A stretch of DNA of 64,000 nucleotides from JABWCQ01 sp964587105 (GTDB lineage: Bacteria; Electryoneota; RPQS01): contig CAZPKG010000008.1 of the NCBI GenBank assembly GCA_964587105.1, positions 89,695 through 153,694 of the forward strand. Direction: 5' to 3'. The notes under the pieces were generated by a model, which saw only the letters and a list, made by a program, of their open reading frames with translations, had not been told where the DNA came from and searched no databases. Every line of letters starts with the position of its first letter. Position 1 is the stretch's first letter. A program made the position numbers and the translations under genes. Positions 35,056-45,800 of the stretch are shown piece by piece.

Positions 35056-35910
35056 ATGTCGCTCAAGAATTTCTGTTGTTGTTATTGTTGTCGTAGTTCG
35101 AATAGCCTCGTTAAACTGTCAATTCCCCGTTTTCTGCGCATAAACTACTGTGTATGCGTAGTTTTTATTTTGGCAAGTGCGAGACTTTTTGCACAGTCCA
35201 ATCCGCTCGATGACACTGCCGCTTTCATTCACTTGGCACCGAACCCCGTGCATGGTTTTGCCTGTGACGAGTTTACCGTCAATGTTCAGATGACGGCAAC
35301 CAATGCCCGTGTAATCGACCTAAGATTTGTGTTCAGCTCCGCCGATTTCGCGTTAACCGGAGTCACGGAAGGTGGCCACGCGTCGCTAAACCTCATGCCC
35401 CATTTGGTCGAGAATGATACTCTGTCGTTGGATGGCTTCTTTCATCCCAACTTCACGGGAACAACTGTAATAGCAACCTTGCATTTCATGGCCAATAATC
35501 TCGTCGGCGATCAACTCACGATGGTTGGTTTCATTGATGGTCAAGGCTTCAGCGGCACAGGCGAAGCGCCCGATCCAATGATCATCCTCGGCGATACCAC
35601 CAATGTAGTCCTTGAAGGCACACTCCCGTTACCGCCCGATTCACTGATCATCATCCCCATCCTCGCCGATTCCGTCTGCCTGCGCTGGCACGCCGTCCAC
35701 TATGACACGGATGGTGATACCGTCATCAACCCTCAGTACTTAGTCGAATTTGAAGACGTCTTAAACAATCAGGGCGTTTATAATCCGATCGGTACAACCT
35801 TCGACACATTCTTCTACCACGATTTCATCATCTACGAATTTGACCCCGGTGACACCGGAACGGTCAACGTTGGAACATACAGAATTCGCGCAACCAAATG
35901 TCCTGAATAA
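35056..35910 (+). CDS. Secreted cohesin-like/FN3 protein, 284 aa
   Basis: The N-terminus has an unusual Cys-rich stretch (NFCCCYCCR) followed by a long hydrophobic segment (residues about 30-47, VCVVFILASARLFA), a late signal peptide. Residues about 55-180 resemble a cohesin-like beta-sandwich: HLAPNPVHGFACDEFTVNVQ, ARVIDLRFVFSSADFALTGV, TTVIATLHFMANNLVG. Residues about 195-284 are an FN3-like domain (PPDSLIIIPILADSVCLRWH ... YRIRATKCPE). No T9SS sorting domain. The same two-domain order recurs in the gene at 41833, on the other side of the giant gene at 35957, so the two are probable paralogues. A role in an extracellular assembly is inference. Confidence 0.75.
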   Translation: MSLKNFCCCYCCRSSNSLVKLSIPRFLRINYCVCVVFILASARLFAQSNPLDDTAAFIHLAPNPVHGFACDEFTVNVQMTATNARVIDLRFVFSSADFALTGVTEGGHASLNLMPHLVENDTLSLDGFFHPNFTGTTVIATLHFMANNLVGDQLTMVGFIDGQGFSGTGEAPDPMIILGDTTNVVLEGTLPLPPDSLIIIPILADSVCLRWHAVHYDTDGDTVINPQYLVEFEDVLNNQGVYNPIGTTFDTFFYHDFIIYEFDPGDTGTVNVGTYRIRATKCPE

Positions 35911-35956
35911 TACGTAGGGATACGTTTAGTAAAGTAACCAAACCATGGGAGTTACC

Positions 35957-38900
35957 ATGAGCAAGATTGGGAAGTTAGTATTAATTCTGCTGGCGATTTT
36001 TGCAATTGGCAGCAGAGGGTGGGCGGCGCCCTCTTTCCCGGCCACTGCCGGACTTGAAGACGCCTCGCGTGCGTCGTCAGGATTTTCCTCGGTACAACCT
36101 GACTTACGTGGGAGCCAAGGACCTCTTGATTTCACCGATATTTATGTCCCGGCAGACTACGGTACCATTCAGGCGGCCATCAACGCAGCAGCACCCGGTG
36201 ACATTATCCACGTTGCCGCCGGGACGTATGTTGAGAACCTTGTTGTAAATAAGTCGCTCACCATTGATGGCGCAGGTGAGTTGCTTACCACAGTTTACCC
36301 TGCAGTTTCCGACCCCGGTCCGTGCGGAGGCGGATCGTTCCAGAACTCGCAGGTGATTGTCGTGTCTGCACACGATGTTACCATTTCAAACCTAACCGTT
36401 GACGGCGACAATCCCGGTTTGACCAGCGGTGTAGTTTCCTATGGAGCCGATCTTGATGCGCGCAACGGAATCATTGATTCAAACGGCCCATGGAACAATC
36501 TGATTGTGCATCATACCACTGTCAAGAATGTTTATCTGCGCGGTATCTACGCCCGCAGTGGCGGTAGCGGCTTTCATTTCCACGACAACACCGTTACCAA
36601 CGTGGCCGCATGTTACGCGTCAATTGGTATTTTCAACTTCGGCGGTGCCGGTGTTATTGAAGACAATACGGTATCCTACTGCGGCGATGCAATCGCGGCC
36701 AATTGGTCACGCGGAACTCAGTTCCTGAACAACACTATCACTAACAGCAGCAGCGGTGTGCATACCGATAACAACGGCGGCTCGGGTGGTGTTGCGGACT
36801 TGATTCAAGGTAACATCGTAGATGATGGTGCGGCTAACAGCTACGGTGTCTGGGCCTTCTTCCCTTACTTCAACGTGGTGCTGAACAACAATACGGTCAA
36901 CAATTGTGACGTGGGACTTTTCTCTTGGGGAAGCGCTGGAAGCGGTCAGTCACAATTCACAAACAATATCGTTGACGGTGAAAACCGCGCGAATTGCACC
37001 GGTATCTATGTGACCCCTGGCTTGGACTCATGGCTCAACTATCAGTCCAACGGAAATGCGACATTCAGCGGCAACTCAACTGCAAATTGCTTCACTGGCT
37101 TTGCGGTCGAAACAGACGAAGACGGAACTTACTCAACTACTATTTCGACTTCCGGCTATACATATACAGGCCATACCTACGATGTTTACCTGAGCGGAAT
37201 GGGAACGTTGAATGTTGGCGCGTTGACAGGTAATACCGTTTGGGTGCAAGCGCCTTCAAGAATCCAGAAGGGTATTGATGTAGCTCTTTCCGGCGGAACA
37301 GTTACGGCTTCAAACGGCACCTACAACGAAGCTCCCAATATCTACAAGAGCCTTACGCTCGCAGGCCAAACTCAAGCAGGAGTGATTATCAATGCCAGCT
37401 CATTCTCCGACTATGGTATTGATGCAACCGGTGACTACAATTTCGGATTCCATGACTTCACGTTGGATGGCCCAGATGCGAACATATCTTCTGCATACGG
37501 CCTTAAGGTCTCCGGAAATAACGCAACAGCGATTATTTCAAATTTGACGGTTTATGGCTGTTACAAGACGGGTATTGACCTGAACGGCCTGACTTCAGGC
37601 AGCATCACAAACTGCACGTCAACCGGAGCCGCTTGGGGCAACGGTTATGCCGTTACGGACTGCGACAATATTGCATTCAGCAATATCACTTCAAGCGGAA
37701 ATGCATGGGGTGGCGTAGCCGTTTATACAAAGGGTACTGCATTTACAGGCGGATCGGATGGCGTTTCCTTTACAGGTACGCTTAACCTTGCCGAAGCAAG
37801 ACCAATTTACACAGAGAAAAATGGCCCGGCTTATCCGGCGATTACGAATTTGAACGTCTCGCTTGCGGCATTTCCTTATGTCGTCGGTTCGACTTCAGAC
37901 GCTTACACCGAAGTCTATTCTGCAAGCCAGGCTAACGCAGTAGCAACGGCCATTCTCGTCGGTGCGACCGGTTGGACGTACGACCGTGGCTCAGATTACT
38001 TCTATGTCACGCCGGCCCTGAAGATTCAGGCAGCAGTCACTGCCGCAGGCTCACTAACTCCCGTTGAAGCAACCGGAGATGAGGTTCATTTGGCGTCCGG
38101 CACTTTCACCGAATCCGTGAACGTCAACAAGTACGTCAAGATCATTGGTGAAGGCAGCGTGCTTGCTTCACTGACGACTGTCACCAGCTCGACCGGCCCC
38201 GTATTTACTATCGCGGCCTCGGGTTTGAACATCGCCAACCCGCTACTCTTCCAAGATTTGCAAGTGCTACCGATCGGACAACCCGGCTTTGACGTTGCCA
38301 GTGGATCATGGTCCTATGTCAAATGGGACAACGTTCATGTTATCGGAACAAACCCAACCGACGACACTGAAAACGAATGCGGAATCCGAATTTGGAATAC
38401 CACAGGATATCCAAGTCTTTCAAATTTGACGGTTCAGAACTGCGCTTTTGACAACCTGCATTATGGCTGGTACTTCATGAAGCAAGTCGGCGCGTTTTCA
38501 GATAACGTGTCGAACGTCGCTGTCACCGGAACGAGTTTTACACACAATGCCGCCAAAGGCATCTATGCCGAAAAGCTTTCAGACGCGTCTTTTGCGAACT
38601 GCGAAGTAAATAACAATGGTTGGAATACTGCCTTTTATAATGCCACATGGAATGCAGGATTTGACTTTAACTTGAAGGGTCAGCAGGCGTACCAAAACAT
38701 TAGCTTGAGCTATTGCGACTTTGAAGGCAACGCAATCAGCACTGCTAACGGTGCAGCACTCATGATCAAGGCACGCGGCAGCGGCGGCGATCCGAGCTAC
38801 GATGCCAATCCCGCCTCGTTGACGAATGTCCAACTGACTAATTGCAAGATCGTCGGCAACCAACGCGGCGTGCGTTTTGGCGAACCGGGTAAGGCAAATA

Positions 38901-41746
38901 CATCTCCCGCAAATTCCATCGTCACCGATTGCGCAGTTTATGGCAACACCAATGGCGACTTCATCAATGCCACAACAGCCGCACAAGATGCGGGAGGCAA
39001 TTGGTGGGGTACTGCAACTCCGAACTGGGGTACTCAAGTCGTCGGAAGCAATGTCAATCACACTCCGTGGTATGGCGTTAACGGCACCTACCCGAATCCC
39101 GGATTCATTCCGCTGTCTGGCGGTATTGCGGGCGAGATGTCTGATGCATACATCGGCTGCGGTGGTTCATGCAACACGACGACTCTTTACCTAAAGCTTG
39201 GCGTCGCCGGACTGCCGAACCTGCAAGTCGTCTTCCAACTTCCTGCAGGATTCACCGCTGGCCCACTTGGCACCGTTACACCGCTCAGCAACGATGACCC
39301 GAATCTTATCCAAGCGTTTGCATCGGATTTAGGTAGCGGTCAAATTCAGGTTGACATGGGCTTCAACTCCCCATACAGCACGGGCGACCTCACAAAGTAC
39401 GTCGCAGCTATTCCGTTGACAAACACTGGCGCCGGCACCGGCGTGTACAATGTCACAGGCATTAGCTCATTGTGGATTGACGGCCTGGGCGGAAATCATG
39501 TCAATGATTACACAATGACCCCCGTGACCATCAACGTCGATTGCACTGTTCCAGTGATTAACTCATTCACTACTTCGGCAACGTGTGCGTTTGGCAATGC
39601 CACGCAGACGATTGACGCTTTCAGCGTGAATTTAACGGATGGCTTGTCAAACCTCGACGAGGCCTGGATCACCTTCGCACCCGGCGGCGGCACGTTCTCA
39701 TTGTTTGGTGTGAATCAAACTTCTCCGTACACTGCCACGTTCCCGTCCGTAGGTGATGCAGCGGCGTTCTATGCCTTGCTCGCGAACAACGCTTGCAACA
39801 CGCTCACGTTACATCTGACGGACGCCGAGTGCAATGTGGCTGCCACCGTTGATCTGGCCAATGTCGGACGTGACGAAGTCGCTCCCAGCTTGAGTGTGTC
39901 TACTTCAATTCCGCTGAACTATTGCTTCAACAACAATTCGCTAACTGCTAACTACGGCGGCGCATATCTTGACGATTATGTGGACATCACATCGTTGTTA
40001 GGTGCAAATCCGTGTATGGCCGCGAGTGGAACGCTGACAATTAGTCATGCCGGACTTGCCGACTTTGTTGTCGCGCTTGATAAAACAAACTATCCGTCCG
40101 ACAACACTGAGGCTCTTGCTCTCTGGACTTGGATGCTCGGTCTTCCGGCTATCGCAAACTCCAACGGCGGTTCGTTCACCTTTGACGTGAAAGCCGCTGA
40201 CTGTGCGGGAAATCTCACCTCAACACAGCAATTCACAATCTGTGTTGACACGCAAGCCCCAACCAACACTGTCACCGCATTCGACGCCCGCCCAGCCCAC
40301 CTCGGTGTGTGGTTGAAGTGGTCGTGGAACGCAAGTCCGGATGCACAGGAAATGCGCGTTTATCGAAGCCCGTTGTCCGGTGAATACCCGGGTTATGCAT
40401 CTGATTTGTGGAACAGCAATGCCAACTACGATGTGACTCAAATCGATCCGGCTGGATGGACACTGGTCGCAACACAATCTGCATTGACCGGTACGGTCAC
40501 ATCAGGAGTCTATGGCGCAAACAACAACCGTGGCGATTTCCACACGCACGTCTCCGGCGGTACGTACTGGCTTGATGCAGAAACAGGCTGGGTGGATGGC
40601 GATGGCAATGCAGCGGCGTACCGTGATATCTATCGCTATGTAACGTTTGTCAAGGATGCCGGCGGCAACTGGTCAGTGGGCGCTCCGGTTTCCATGACAG
40701 TAAACGCTGATCGTTCAACCAACTACTGGCTCGGTGATTTCAGCACGGCTGACGGCGCTGGTTTGCCCGGCTCACGTGGTCGCGTTGACTCTGATGACCT
40801 CGGACTGCTGTCCCCCGTGTACTTCACGAATACCGGCGGCTATCGTAATATCGGTCCGGTTGTCGTTGAGAATGGCAACATCGGAAAGGGCATTCCTGAT
40901 CCAGACGGATTGGGTGCAATCAACTTCTCCGACCTCGTGCCCTTCAGCTTCAACTACGGTATGGTCGGTCCTGTGACTAATCCGCTTGAATTCGTCATTG
41001 AACCGGGCGTCGCTGACGTGCGGCCGTTCAATCGTTTGGATGAAATGCCGTCTGTTTCGATCAACATGGATTCAGAAATTCAGTTGACTGAAGGAACCGA
41101 ATTCACAGTGACCGTCTCCATGAGCGGTAACGAAGGCAACACGGTTAAGGCCGCTGAAGCCATTCTCTCGTTCAATCCGTCACTGCTTGACTTTGTCAGC
41201 GCCACGATGGGAAACGTCGCCGCTCCTGAAGGCACCATGTTCTCGAAGGCATCATTGATCGAAGGCGTGGACGGCCAAGTCGGGTTCGTAGCTGCTTCGT
41301 GCGGCGGCTGGTCAACACTTTCCGGCAGCGCTGTACTTGGCACGGTGACATTCCGCATCAAGAGTGATATCCATGCGGCTTGCAACATCACGTTGAGTTC
41401 GGTCAAACTGCTCGACAATTCCGGTGAAGTCGTGGAACCCGAAGGCAATGCAATCTCCGTGCTGAACGCGGCAGCGCTGCCTGACAACTACGCCTTGTAT
41501 CAGAACTATCCGAACCCGTTCAACCCGACGACGAACATCCAGTTCGATCTGAAGGAATCCGGTCATGTCTCGATCCAAGTCTTCAACACGCTCGGCCAGA
41601 TCGTGGCCACGGTTGTCGACCGCGACATGGTCGCAGGTCGTCACGACGTGACCTTTGACGCCAGTTCAATGGCATCAGGTCTCTACATGTACAGAATCTC
41701 AGTTAACGGCTTCAGCGACTTGAAAAAGATGGTTCTGATTCGTTAA
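35957..41746 (+). CDS. Giant T9SS-secreted beta-helix protein with dockerin-like and cohesin-like modules, 1929 aa
   Basis: GGGAG five to six bases upstream favours ATG 35957 over the in-frame ATG at 35945. A signal peptide (MSKIGKLVLILLAIFAIGSRG) is followed by two right-handed beta-helix regions, about residues 50-430 (opening YGTIQAAINAAAPGDIIHVA) and about 430-1040 (second opening LKIQAAVTAAG, closing GGNWWGTATP), as in NosD/pectate-lyase-like surface proteins. Then come Ig/cohesin-like domains, an FN3 near 1435, two dockerin-like loops (GRVDSDDLGLLSPVYF near 1607, DPDGLGAINFSDLVPF near 1647), a cohesin-like domain at about 1698-1834 (TVSMSGNEGNTVKAAEAILS), and a T9SS domain (YQNYPNPFNPTTNIQFDL) at the end. 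A glycan-binding or adhesin-like role is inferred; no catalytic residues were identified. Confidence 0.85.
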   Translation: MSKIGKLVLILLAIFAIGSRGWAAPSFPATAGLEDASRASSGFSSVQPDLRGSQGPLDFTDIYVPADYGTIQAAINAAAPGDIIHVAAGTYVENLVVNKSLTIDGAGELLTTVYPAVSDPGPCGGGSFQNSQVIVVSAHDVTISNLTVDGDNPGLTSGVVSYGADLDARNGIIDSNGPWNNLIVHHTTVKNVYLRGIYARSGGSGFHFHDNTVTNVAACYASIGIFNFGGAGVIEDNTVSYCGDAIAANWSRGTQFLNNTITNSSSGVHTDNNGGSGGVADLIQGNIVDDGAANSYGVWAFFPYFNVVLNNNTVNNCDVGLFSWGSAGSGQSQFTNNIVDGENRANCTGIYVTPGLDSWLNYQSNGNATFSGNSTANCFTGFAVETDEDGTYSTTISTSGYTYTGHTYDVYLSGMGTLNVGALTGNTVWVQAPSRIQKGIDVALSGGTVTASNGTYNEAPNIYKSLTLAGQTQAGVIINASSFSDYGIDATGDYNFGFHDFTLDGPDANISSAYGLKVSGNNATAIISNLTVYGCYKTGIDLNGLTSGSITNCTSTGAAWGNGYAVTDCDNIAFSNITSSGNAWGGVAVYTKGTAFTGGSDGVSFTGTLNLAEARPIYTEKNGPAYPAITNLNVSLAAFPYVVGSTSDAYTEVYSASQANAVATAILVGATGWTYDRGSDYFYVTPALKIQAAVTAAGSLTPVEATGDEVHLASGTFTESVNVNKYVKIIGEGSVLASLTTVTSSTGPVFTIAASGLNIANPLLFQDLQVLPIGQPGFDVASGSWSYVKWDNVHVIGTNPTDDTENECGIRIWNTTGYPSLSNLTVQNCAFDNLHYGWYFMKQVGAFSDNVSNVAVTGTSFTHNAAKGIYAEKLSDASFANCEVNNNGWNTAFYNATWNAGFDFNLKGQQAYQNISLSYCDFEGNAISTANGAALMIKARGSGGDPSYDANPASLTNVQLTNCKIVGNQRGVRFGEPGKANTSPANSIVTDCAVYGNTNGDFINATTAAQDAGGNWWGTATPNWGTQVVGSNVNHTPWYGVNGTYPNPGFIPLSGGIAGEMSDAYIGCGGSCNTTTLYLKLGVAGLPNLQVVFQLPAGFTAGPLGTVTPLSNDDPNLIQAFASDLGSGQIQVDMGFNSPYSTGDLTKYVAAIPLTNTGAGTGVYNVTGISSLWIDGLGGNHVNDYTMTPVTINVDCTVPVINSFTTSATCAFGNATQTIDAFSVNLTDGLSNLDEAWITFAPGGGTFSLFGVNQTSPYTATFPSVGDAAAFYALLANNACNTLTLHLTDAECNVAATVDLANVGRDEVAPSLSVSTSIPLNYCFNNNSLTANYGGAYLDDYVDITSLLGANPCMAASGTLTISHAGLADFVVALDKTNYPSDNTEALALWTWMLGLPAIANSNGGSFTFDVKAADCAGNLTSTQQFTICVDTQAPTNTVTAFDARPAHLGVWLKWSWNASPDAQEMRVYRSPLSGEYPGYASDLWNSNANYDVTQIDPAGWTLVATQSALTGTVTSGVYGANNNRGDFHTHVSGGTYWLDAETGWVDGDGNAAAYRDIYRYVTFVKDAGGNWSVGAPVSMTVNADRSTNYWLGDFSTADGAGLPGSRGRVDSDDLGLLSPVYFTNTGGYRNIGPVVVENGNIGKGIPDPDGLGAINFSDLVPFSFNYGMVGPVTNPLEFVIEPGVADVRPFNRLDEMPSVSINMDSEIQLTEGTEFTVTVSMSGNEGNTVKAAEAILSFNPSLLDFVSATMGNVAAPEGTMFSKASLIEGVDGQVGFVAASCGGWSTLSGSAVLGTVTFRIKSDIHAACNITLSSVKLLDNSGEVVEPEGNAISVLNAAALPDNYALYQNYPNPFNPTTNIQFDLKESGHVSIQVFNTLGQIVATVVDRDMVAGRHDVTFDASSMASGLYMYRISVNGFSDLKKMVLIR

Positions 41747-41775
41747 TTACCGCTTGAGATATCGCTAATCCAGTC

Positions 41776-41809
41776 ACCCCCGCCGTCACTACCCTGTGGC
41801 GGCGGGGGT
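41776..41809 (+). terminator. Strong hairpin without a T tract
   Basis: Perfect 10-bp GC-rich stem ACCCCCGCCG / CGGCGGGGGT with a 14-base loop, 29 bases after the giant gene. The following bases are CATGTATTCC, with no T run, so it may protect the upstream message from decay or reduce read-through rather than stop transcription. Confidence 0.5.
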
Positions 41810-41832
41810 CATGTATTCCGCACGGAGCACGT

Positions 41833-42570
41833 TTGCGTATGAAAATGCTGGCCAGAATGATCATGGTAATCGCCCTTTGGGGTTCGTTTGCCGTTGCCGG
41901 TGCTACCGAGTTGTACTTTCAGCCGGACACATCCTCCGGCGCGATTGGCGACACGGTTAATCTCTCGGCCTGGATTACATCTTCAGACACGATGCGCGGG
42001 TTTACGATCTACATGGTTTATGACACAAACTTCGTTGATCTTGCCGCGCCGCCCGTGCCCGGTTCATTGCTTGCAGGTCGTTCGGGTCTTGACTTCCGTT
42101 ACTCAGACCATATTCTTGCCGCGCCTGACTGGCTTGAAGTTGGCGCAACAATTTTCGGAACTTCATTTTGGGCGGGTCCTGGTGAACTCTTTCGATTGCG
42201 CATGATTCTTCGCGATTGCGGTAATATCACCATGACTGCGGACTTCGGTCTGCGGCGACCTGACGGGACTTTCGTCGCAGGTGATTTCAATCCGCCTCTA
42301 TTCTCCATCTGTACTGCGCCACCAATGGCTCCAGACAGCCTAACCATCTTCTGGACAGGCACGTCAGCCATCTTGCGCTGGAAGGCCGTTACGTTGGACA
42401 CATTGGGCTTTGTTCTACCTCAACCTCCCTTCTATCGTATCTTCCGAAGCCAAGAGATGCCCACGGCGCTTCCCTACATCGTAATCGATTCAACCTTTAG
42501 CACTACAGCCGAAGACAGCTTAGCTTCCGGAACCGAACACTTCTACTACATTCAAGCCGTTGGGCAATAA
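41833..42570 (+). CDS. Secreted cohesin-like/FN3 protein, 245 aa
   Basis: GGAG at 41824 lies five bases before TTG 41833, which is taken as start; the in-frame ATG at 41839 would be eleven bases away. The signal peptide is MLARMIMVIALWGSFAVAGA. Residues about 30-150 are a cohesin-like sandwich (TLELYFQPDTSSGAIGDTV-like opening, RGFTIYMVYDTNFVDLA, GELFRLRMILRDCGN). Residues about 165-245 are FN3-like (APDSLTIFWTGTSAILRWKA ... FYYIQAVGQ). Domain order and the PDSL...LRW.AV..DT motif match the gene at 35056. No T9SS domain is present. It sits between the giant beta-helix gene and the C25 peptidase-like gene. Confidence 0.75.
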   Translation: MRMKMLARMIMVIALWGSFAVAGATELYFQPDTSSGAIGDTVNLSAWITSSDTMRGFTIYMVYDTNFVDLAAPPVPGSLLAGRSGLDFRYSDHILAAPDWLEVGATIFGTSFWAGPGELFRLRMILRDCGNITMTADFGLRRPDGTFVAGDFNPPLFSICTAPPMAPDSLTIFWTGTSAILRWKAVTLDTLGFVLPQPPFYRIFRSQEMPTALPYIVIDSTFSTTAEDSLASGTEHFYYIQAVGQ

Positions 42571-42600
42571 ATGGCATTGTTTCTGTAGTCTCTTTTACGG

Positions 42601-42629
42601 TTGACAGAAACTCCCATTTGCCGTATATT
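42601..42629 (+). promoter_or_regulatory. Consensus promoter of the C25-like gene
   Basis: TTGACA, exactly 17 bases, TATATT. Predicted start near 42636. The 175-base leader that follows contains an intrinsic terminator before the gene. Confidence 0.78.
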
Positions 42630-42635
42630 CCGATA

Positions 42636-42810
42636 GTCTGCCAATCCTGAGCCGCATCGTGAATCTGTCGGGGAGACGTTTATGCACTTGCACCGAGGCT
42701 GTTTCACCCGGTTTCCACGGGTATTGAGTTCATTTCTGCCTTCAATCACACCACCAGCCGCACCTATGCGGCTTTTTTGTTATCCCCGAAATTCACTTCG
42801 CGGAGTTCAC
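42636..42810 (+). promoter_or_regulatory. Candidate riboswitch or attenuator leader
   Basis: From the predicted start the leader carries AGCCGCAT (42650-42657), a folded middle (GTGAA near 42660 with TTCAC near 42703 enclosing a GTC-GGGGA-GAC hairpin, then ACCCG / CGGGT near 42706-42723), an intrinsic terminator (42756-42778), and the ribosome site GGAG at 42802. AGCCGCAT is the exact reverse complement of ATGCGGCT (42766-42773), the terminator's 3' arm, so pairing of the two would dismantle the terminator. This is the layout of transcription-attenuating riboswitches. It does not match any class I can recall. Folding was done by eye. Confidence 0.5.
42756..42778 (+). terminator. Intrinsic terminator inside the leader
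   Basis: Stem AGCCGCA / TGCGGCT (7 bp, loop CCTA) and a run of six T, ending 32 bases before the start codon at 42811. Because it lies between a consensus promoter and its gene, it should reduce expression unless relieved. Confidence 0.8.
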
Positions 42811-45800
42811 ATGAGGACGTTCATCTTTGCACTGTTTCTCGCCCTGTCCGCACTCGCTGCAGCCGAGACTTTGTCTCAATTGCCCGTGCCAATTCCTTCA
42901 GGCTCCAACTCTGCGTTGGAAATCATGTCCATCACACCGGAATACACGGCGATCCGATTCAATGATCCCGTTTATGAGATTGGTGAATTGTTGTTCGATG
43001 GCGCGGCTTGCAAGGTAACCATGCTTGAAGGCGTGCCGTTTCGCCCCGATGAAGGCAGTCCCGCCGTGCCGCAAATCACACGGCTCTACATAATCCCGAA
43101 TACAGGCAGTGTCGAGGCGGTCGTGCGCGACCTCGAGTACGATCTGATGGAGAATTACTCTCCTTTTCCCTACTACGACCCGGACTCGCGCGAAGTCAAG
43201 GCCTCAGAATCATTCCGGCGCAATGCGTGGTATCCGGAAAATGTCGTTGAGATTTCTGATCCGATGATCTTCCGCGACTATCGCGTCGTGGCCATTACCC
43301 TCTTTCCCGTTCAAGTAAACCCGGTTACTCGGCAAGCCCGCCACTACAATTCGATTGACGTTGATCTTGTCGCCAACAACTCTCCGGGCACAAACGAATT
43401 ACTCAATCCACGTGCGCCGTCTGCTCGCTACATCCCTATCTATCAAGAGCTAATCAGCAATTTCGATGATGCCGCACTCTTTGAGACGGAGCAGCTCCCC
43501 GGCAGCTACATGATTATTGCTAAGGAGAATGCAACGGTTGATCGTTGGGTGGATAGCTTGGCAAGTTGGAGAAGACTTTGCGGCTATGATGTGATTGCTG
43601 ACGTGCGAAACAACTGGACCGCGTCACAAATGCGGACTGAGATACGAAACAGGTGGCTAAATAGCCCAGTTGATGCGCCGTTAGAATATGTATGCCTCAT
43701 GGGAGACGATCAAGGGACATTCGCTGTGCCGACGCATTCAACTGAGTACGACCATTACTTTGCGTTAGCAAATGACGGTGATGAGATCGAAGACTTCGGG
43801 GTTGGCAGGTTGCCCATTTACATGACAAGTCAATTCCCCTTGCTGCACAACAAGCTCATGGCCTATGAGCGCACGCCTGATCTTAGCGACTCAAGCTGGT
43901 TTCGGAGAACCTTCTTCGCAGCCGGTGTAGGCAACGGTGTCACCTCAAACTCCCTGTTTGCGCAATGGGCTGACCAACAACTGCGCATGAACACGAGTTT
44001 GGACAGCAACTTAATCTTCCGTTACATTAATTCTCCTATACCCGAGGACACTTTCATAACCGCACTCAATGACGGTGTTTCTCTGGTTGTTTGGCGATCT
44101 TCATATATTGATCAAATCCCGTCGCCGCTGCTTGAATGGATTTCCGGTCCGCGGCAACCTATCGGCGTGTTTATTTCGTGTATGACGGACGGATTCGCCG
44201 AGCAATTCGTTTTGGCAGGTACGGCCAATTCATTGCGTGGCGGTGTTTGCGCTGTGGGTCAGGCCGGAACGACGAGCGTCACGAGCATGAACCTGACTTT
44301 CACGGGCGGGTTCGTTTACTCGATGGCAAATTTACATGTACAGCACGTTGGTCATGTGACATCCGCCGCCAAAACATGGCTCATAGCGACTTTTGGGGCA
44401 TCCGACGGTGCCGCAGTTCATCACATGCGCACGATTAACCTGCTTGGCGATCCTGCTCTGTCAATCTGGACCGAAGTCCCCGCCACATTTACTGTGACGC
44501 ATCCCAATACAATTCCTGTCGGTACTCGGAGCATCTCTGTTCAGGTCGTGGACTCCGTAACTCAAACTCCGGTTAATGATGCCGTCGTCGTGTTGTGGAA
44601 AGGGAATTTTGACAATCCGGATGTTTACACACGGTCGCTGACGGACGACTCCGGTCGTGTCACAGTACCTGTGTCTGTTGATTCGCATGGCACGATGCGG
44701 CTTGCCGTCACCAAGCATAACCACAAGCCATATTTGATTGAAATTCCCTGCGATTCTGTTTCACAACAGCTATCACTGGACAGTTTGCGGATTGATGACG
44801 ACAACCTTGCGGGAACTTCCGGCAATAACAACGGTATTCTGAACCCCGGCGAAGCCGTTGACCTGATTTTCTATTCGAGCAACACTGGTCTTGCAGGTAT
44901 CAGCACCTCGACGGAAGCATGGCTGTCCACGCCTAATCCGAGAGCCACTGTCATTGACTCGATTTCATCTGTCCCGCCGATTGCCGCAGGCGGCACTGCT
45001 CAAGGGAATTCGCCATTTAGGGTTTCACTTGCATCCGATCTCCAAAACGGCGAGAGCATTCTTTTCAAGACTACATACGGACTAAGCACTGGTGACGTGG
45101 AAAGCAGCCGCGAACTCTCTTGTGAAGCACCAGATATCACCACCGCATCGCTCTCATTATTAAGACTTTCTGGCCCCGGAGCAAGCGATCAACTTAGTGT
45201 GATGATTCAAAATCATGCGCCGGTCGCATTGGTTGACGTAACGGGCGAACTTTTCTCTACCTCGCCATTTGCCCGAGTTACGCAACCACAGGCCTCGTAC
45301 AGCGACAACGGAACACAGAATGTACCCTTTTCTATTGAAGTGGATTCCGGTACCTTTCGCGGTCAAGCGATTGAATTCTTGCTTGCTTTTGAAGATGCGA
45401 CCGAGTTTCGAGATACCGTCACTTTTACCTTAAATGTTGGTGAGATAACAACGCACGATCCGACAGGGCCGGACGCATACGGGTACTATGCGTTTGATGA
45501 CTCTGACAGTTCCTACCAACGCATCGAGTTTAGCTACTTGGACATTAGCGACGGCATCGGCGAGGATCTTGATATAAACGATCAGGGAGAAGATTTTGCG
45601 GAAAATCCGTTTACGAGAATCGTTGCGCTCCCGTTCACGTTCCAATACTACGGAGCAGATTACGATACGATCACGGTGTGCTCAAACGGCTGGCTTGCGT
45701 TTGGGAATCAAGGTTGGAATGACTGTTTCCGTAATTTTCCGATTCCCGGTATAAACGGTACTTCAAACATGGTAGCCGCCTATTGGGATGATTTGAAGAC

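Noticed and set aside
42630..42780. Assignment of the leader to a known riboswitch (c-di-GMP, SAM, TPP, cobalamin, glycine, preQ1, THF)
   Set aside because: None of their conserved cores that I can recall is present, so it is left as an unclassified candidate.
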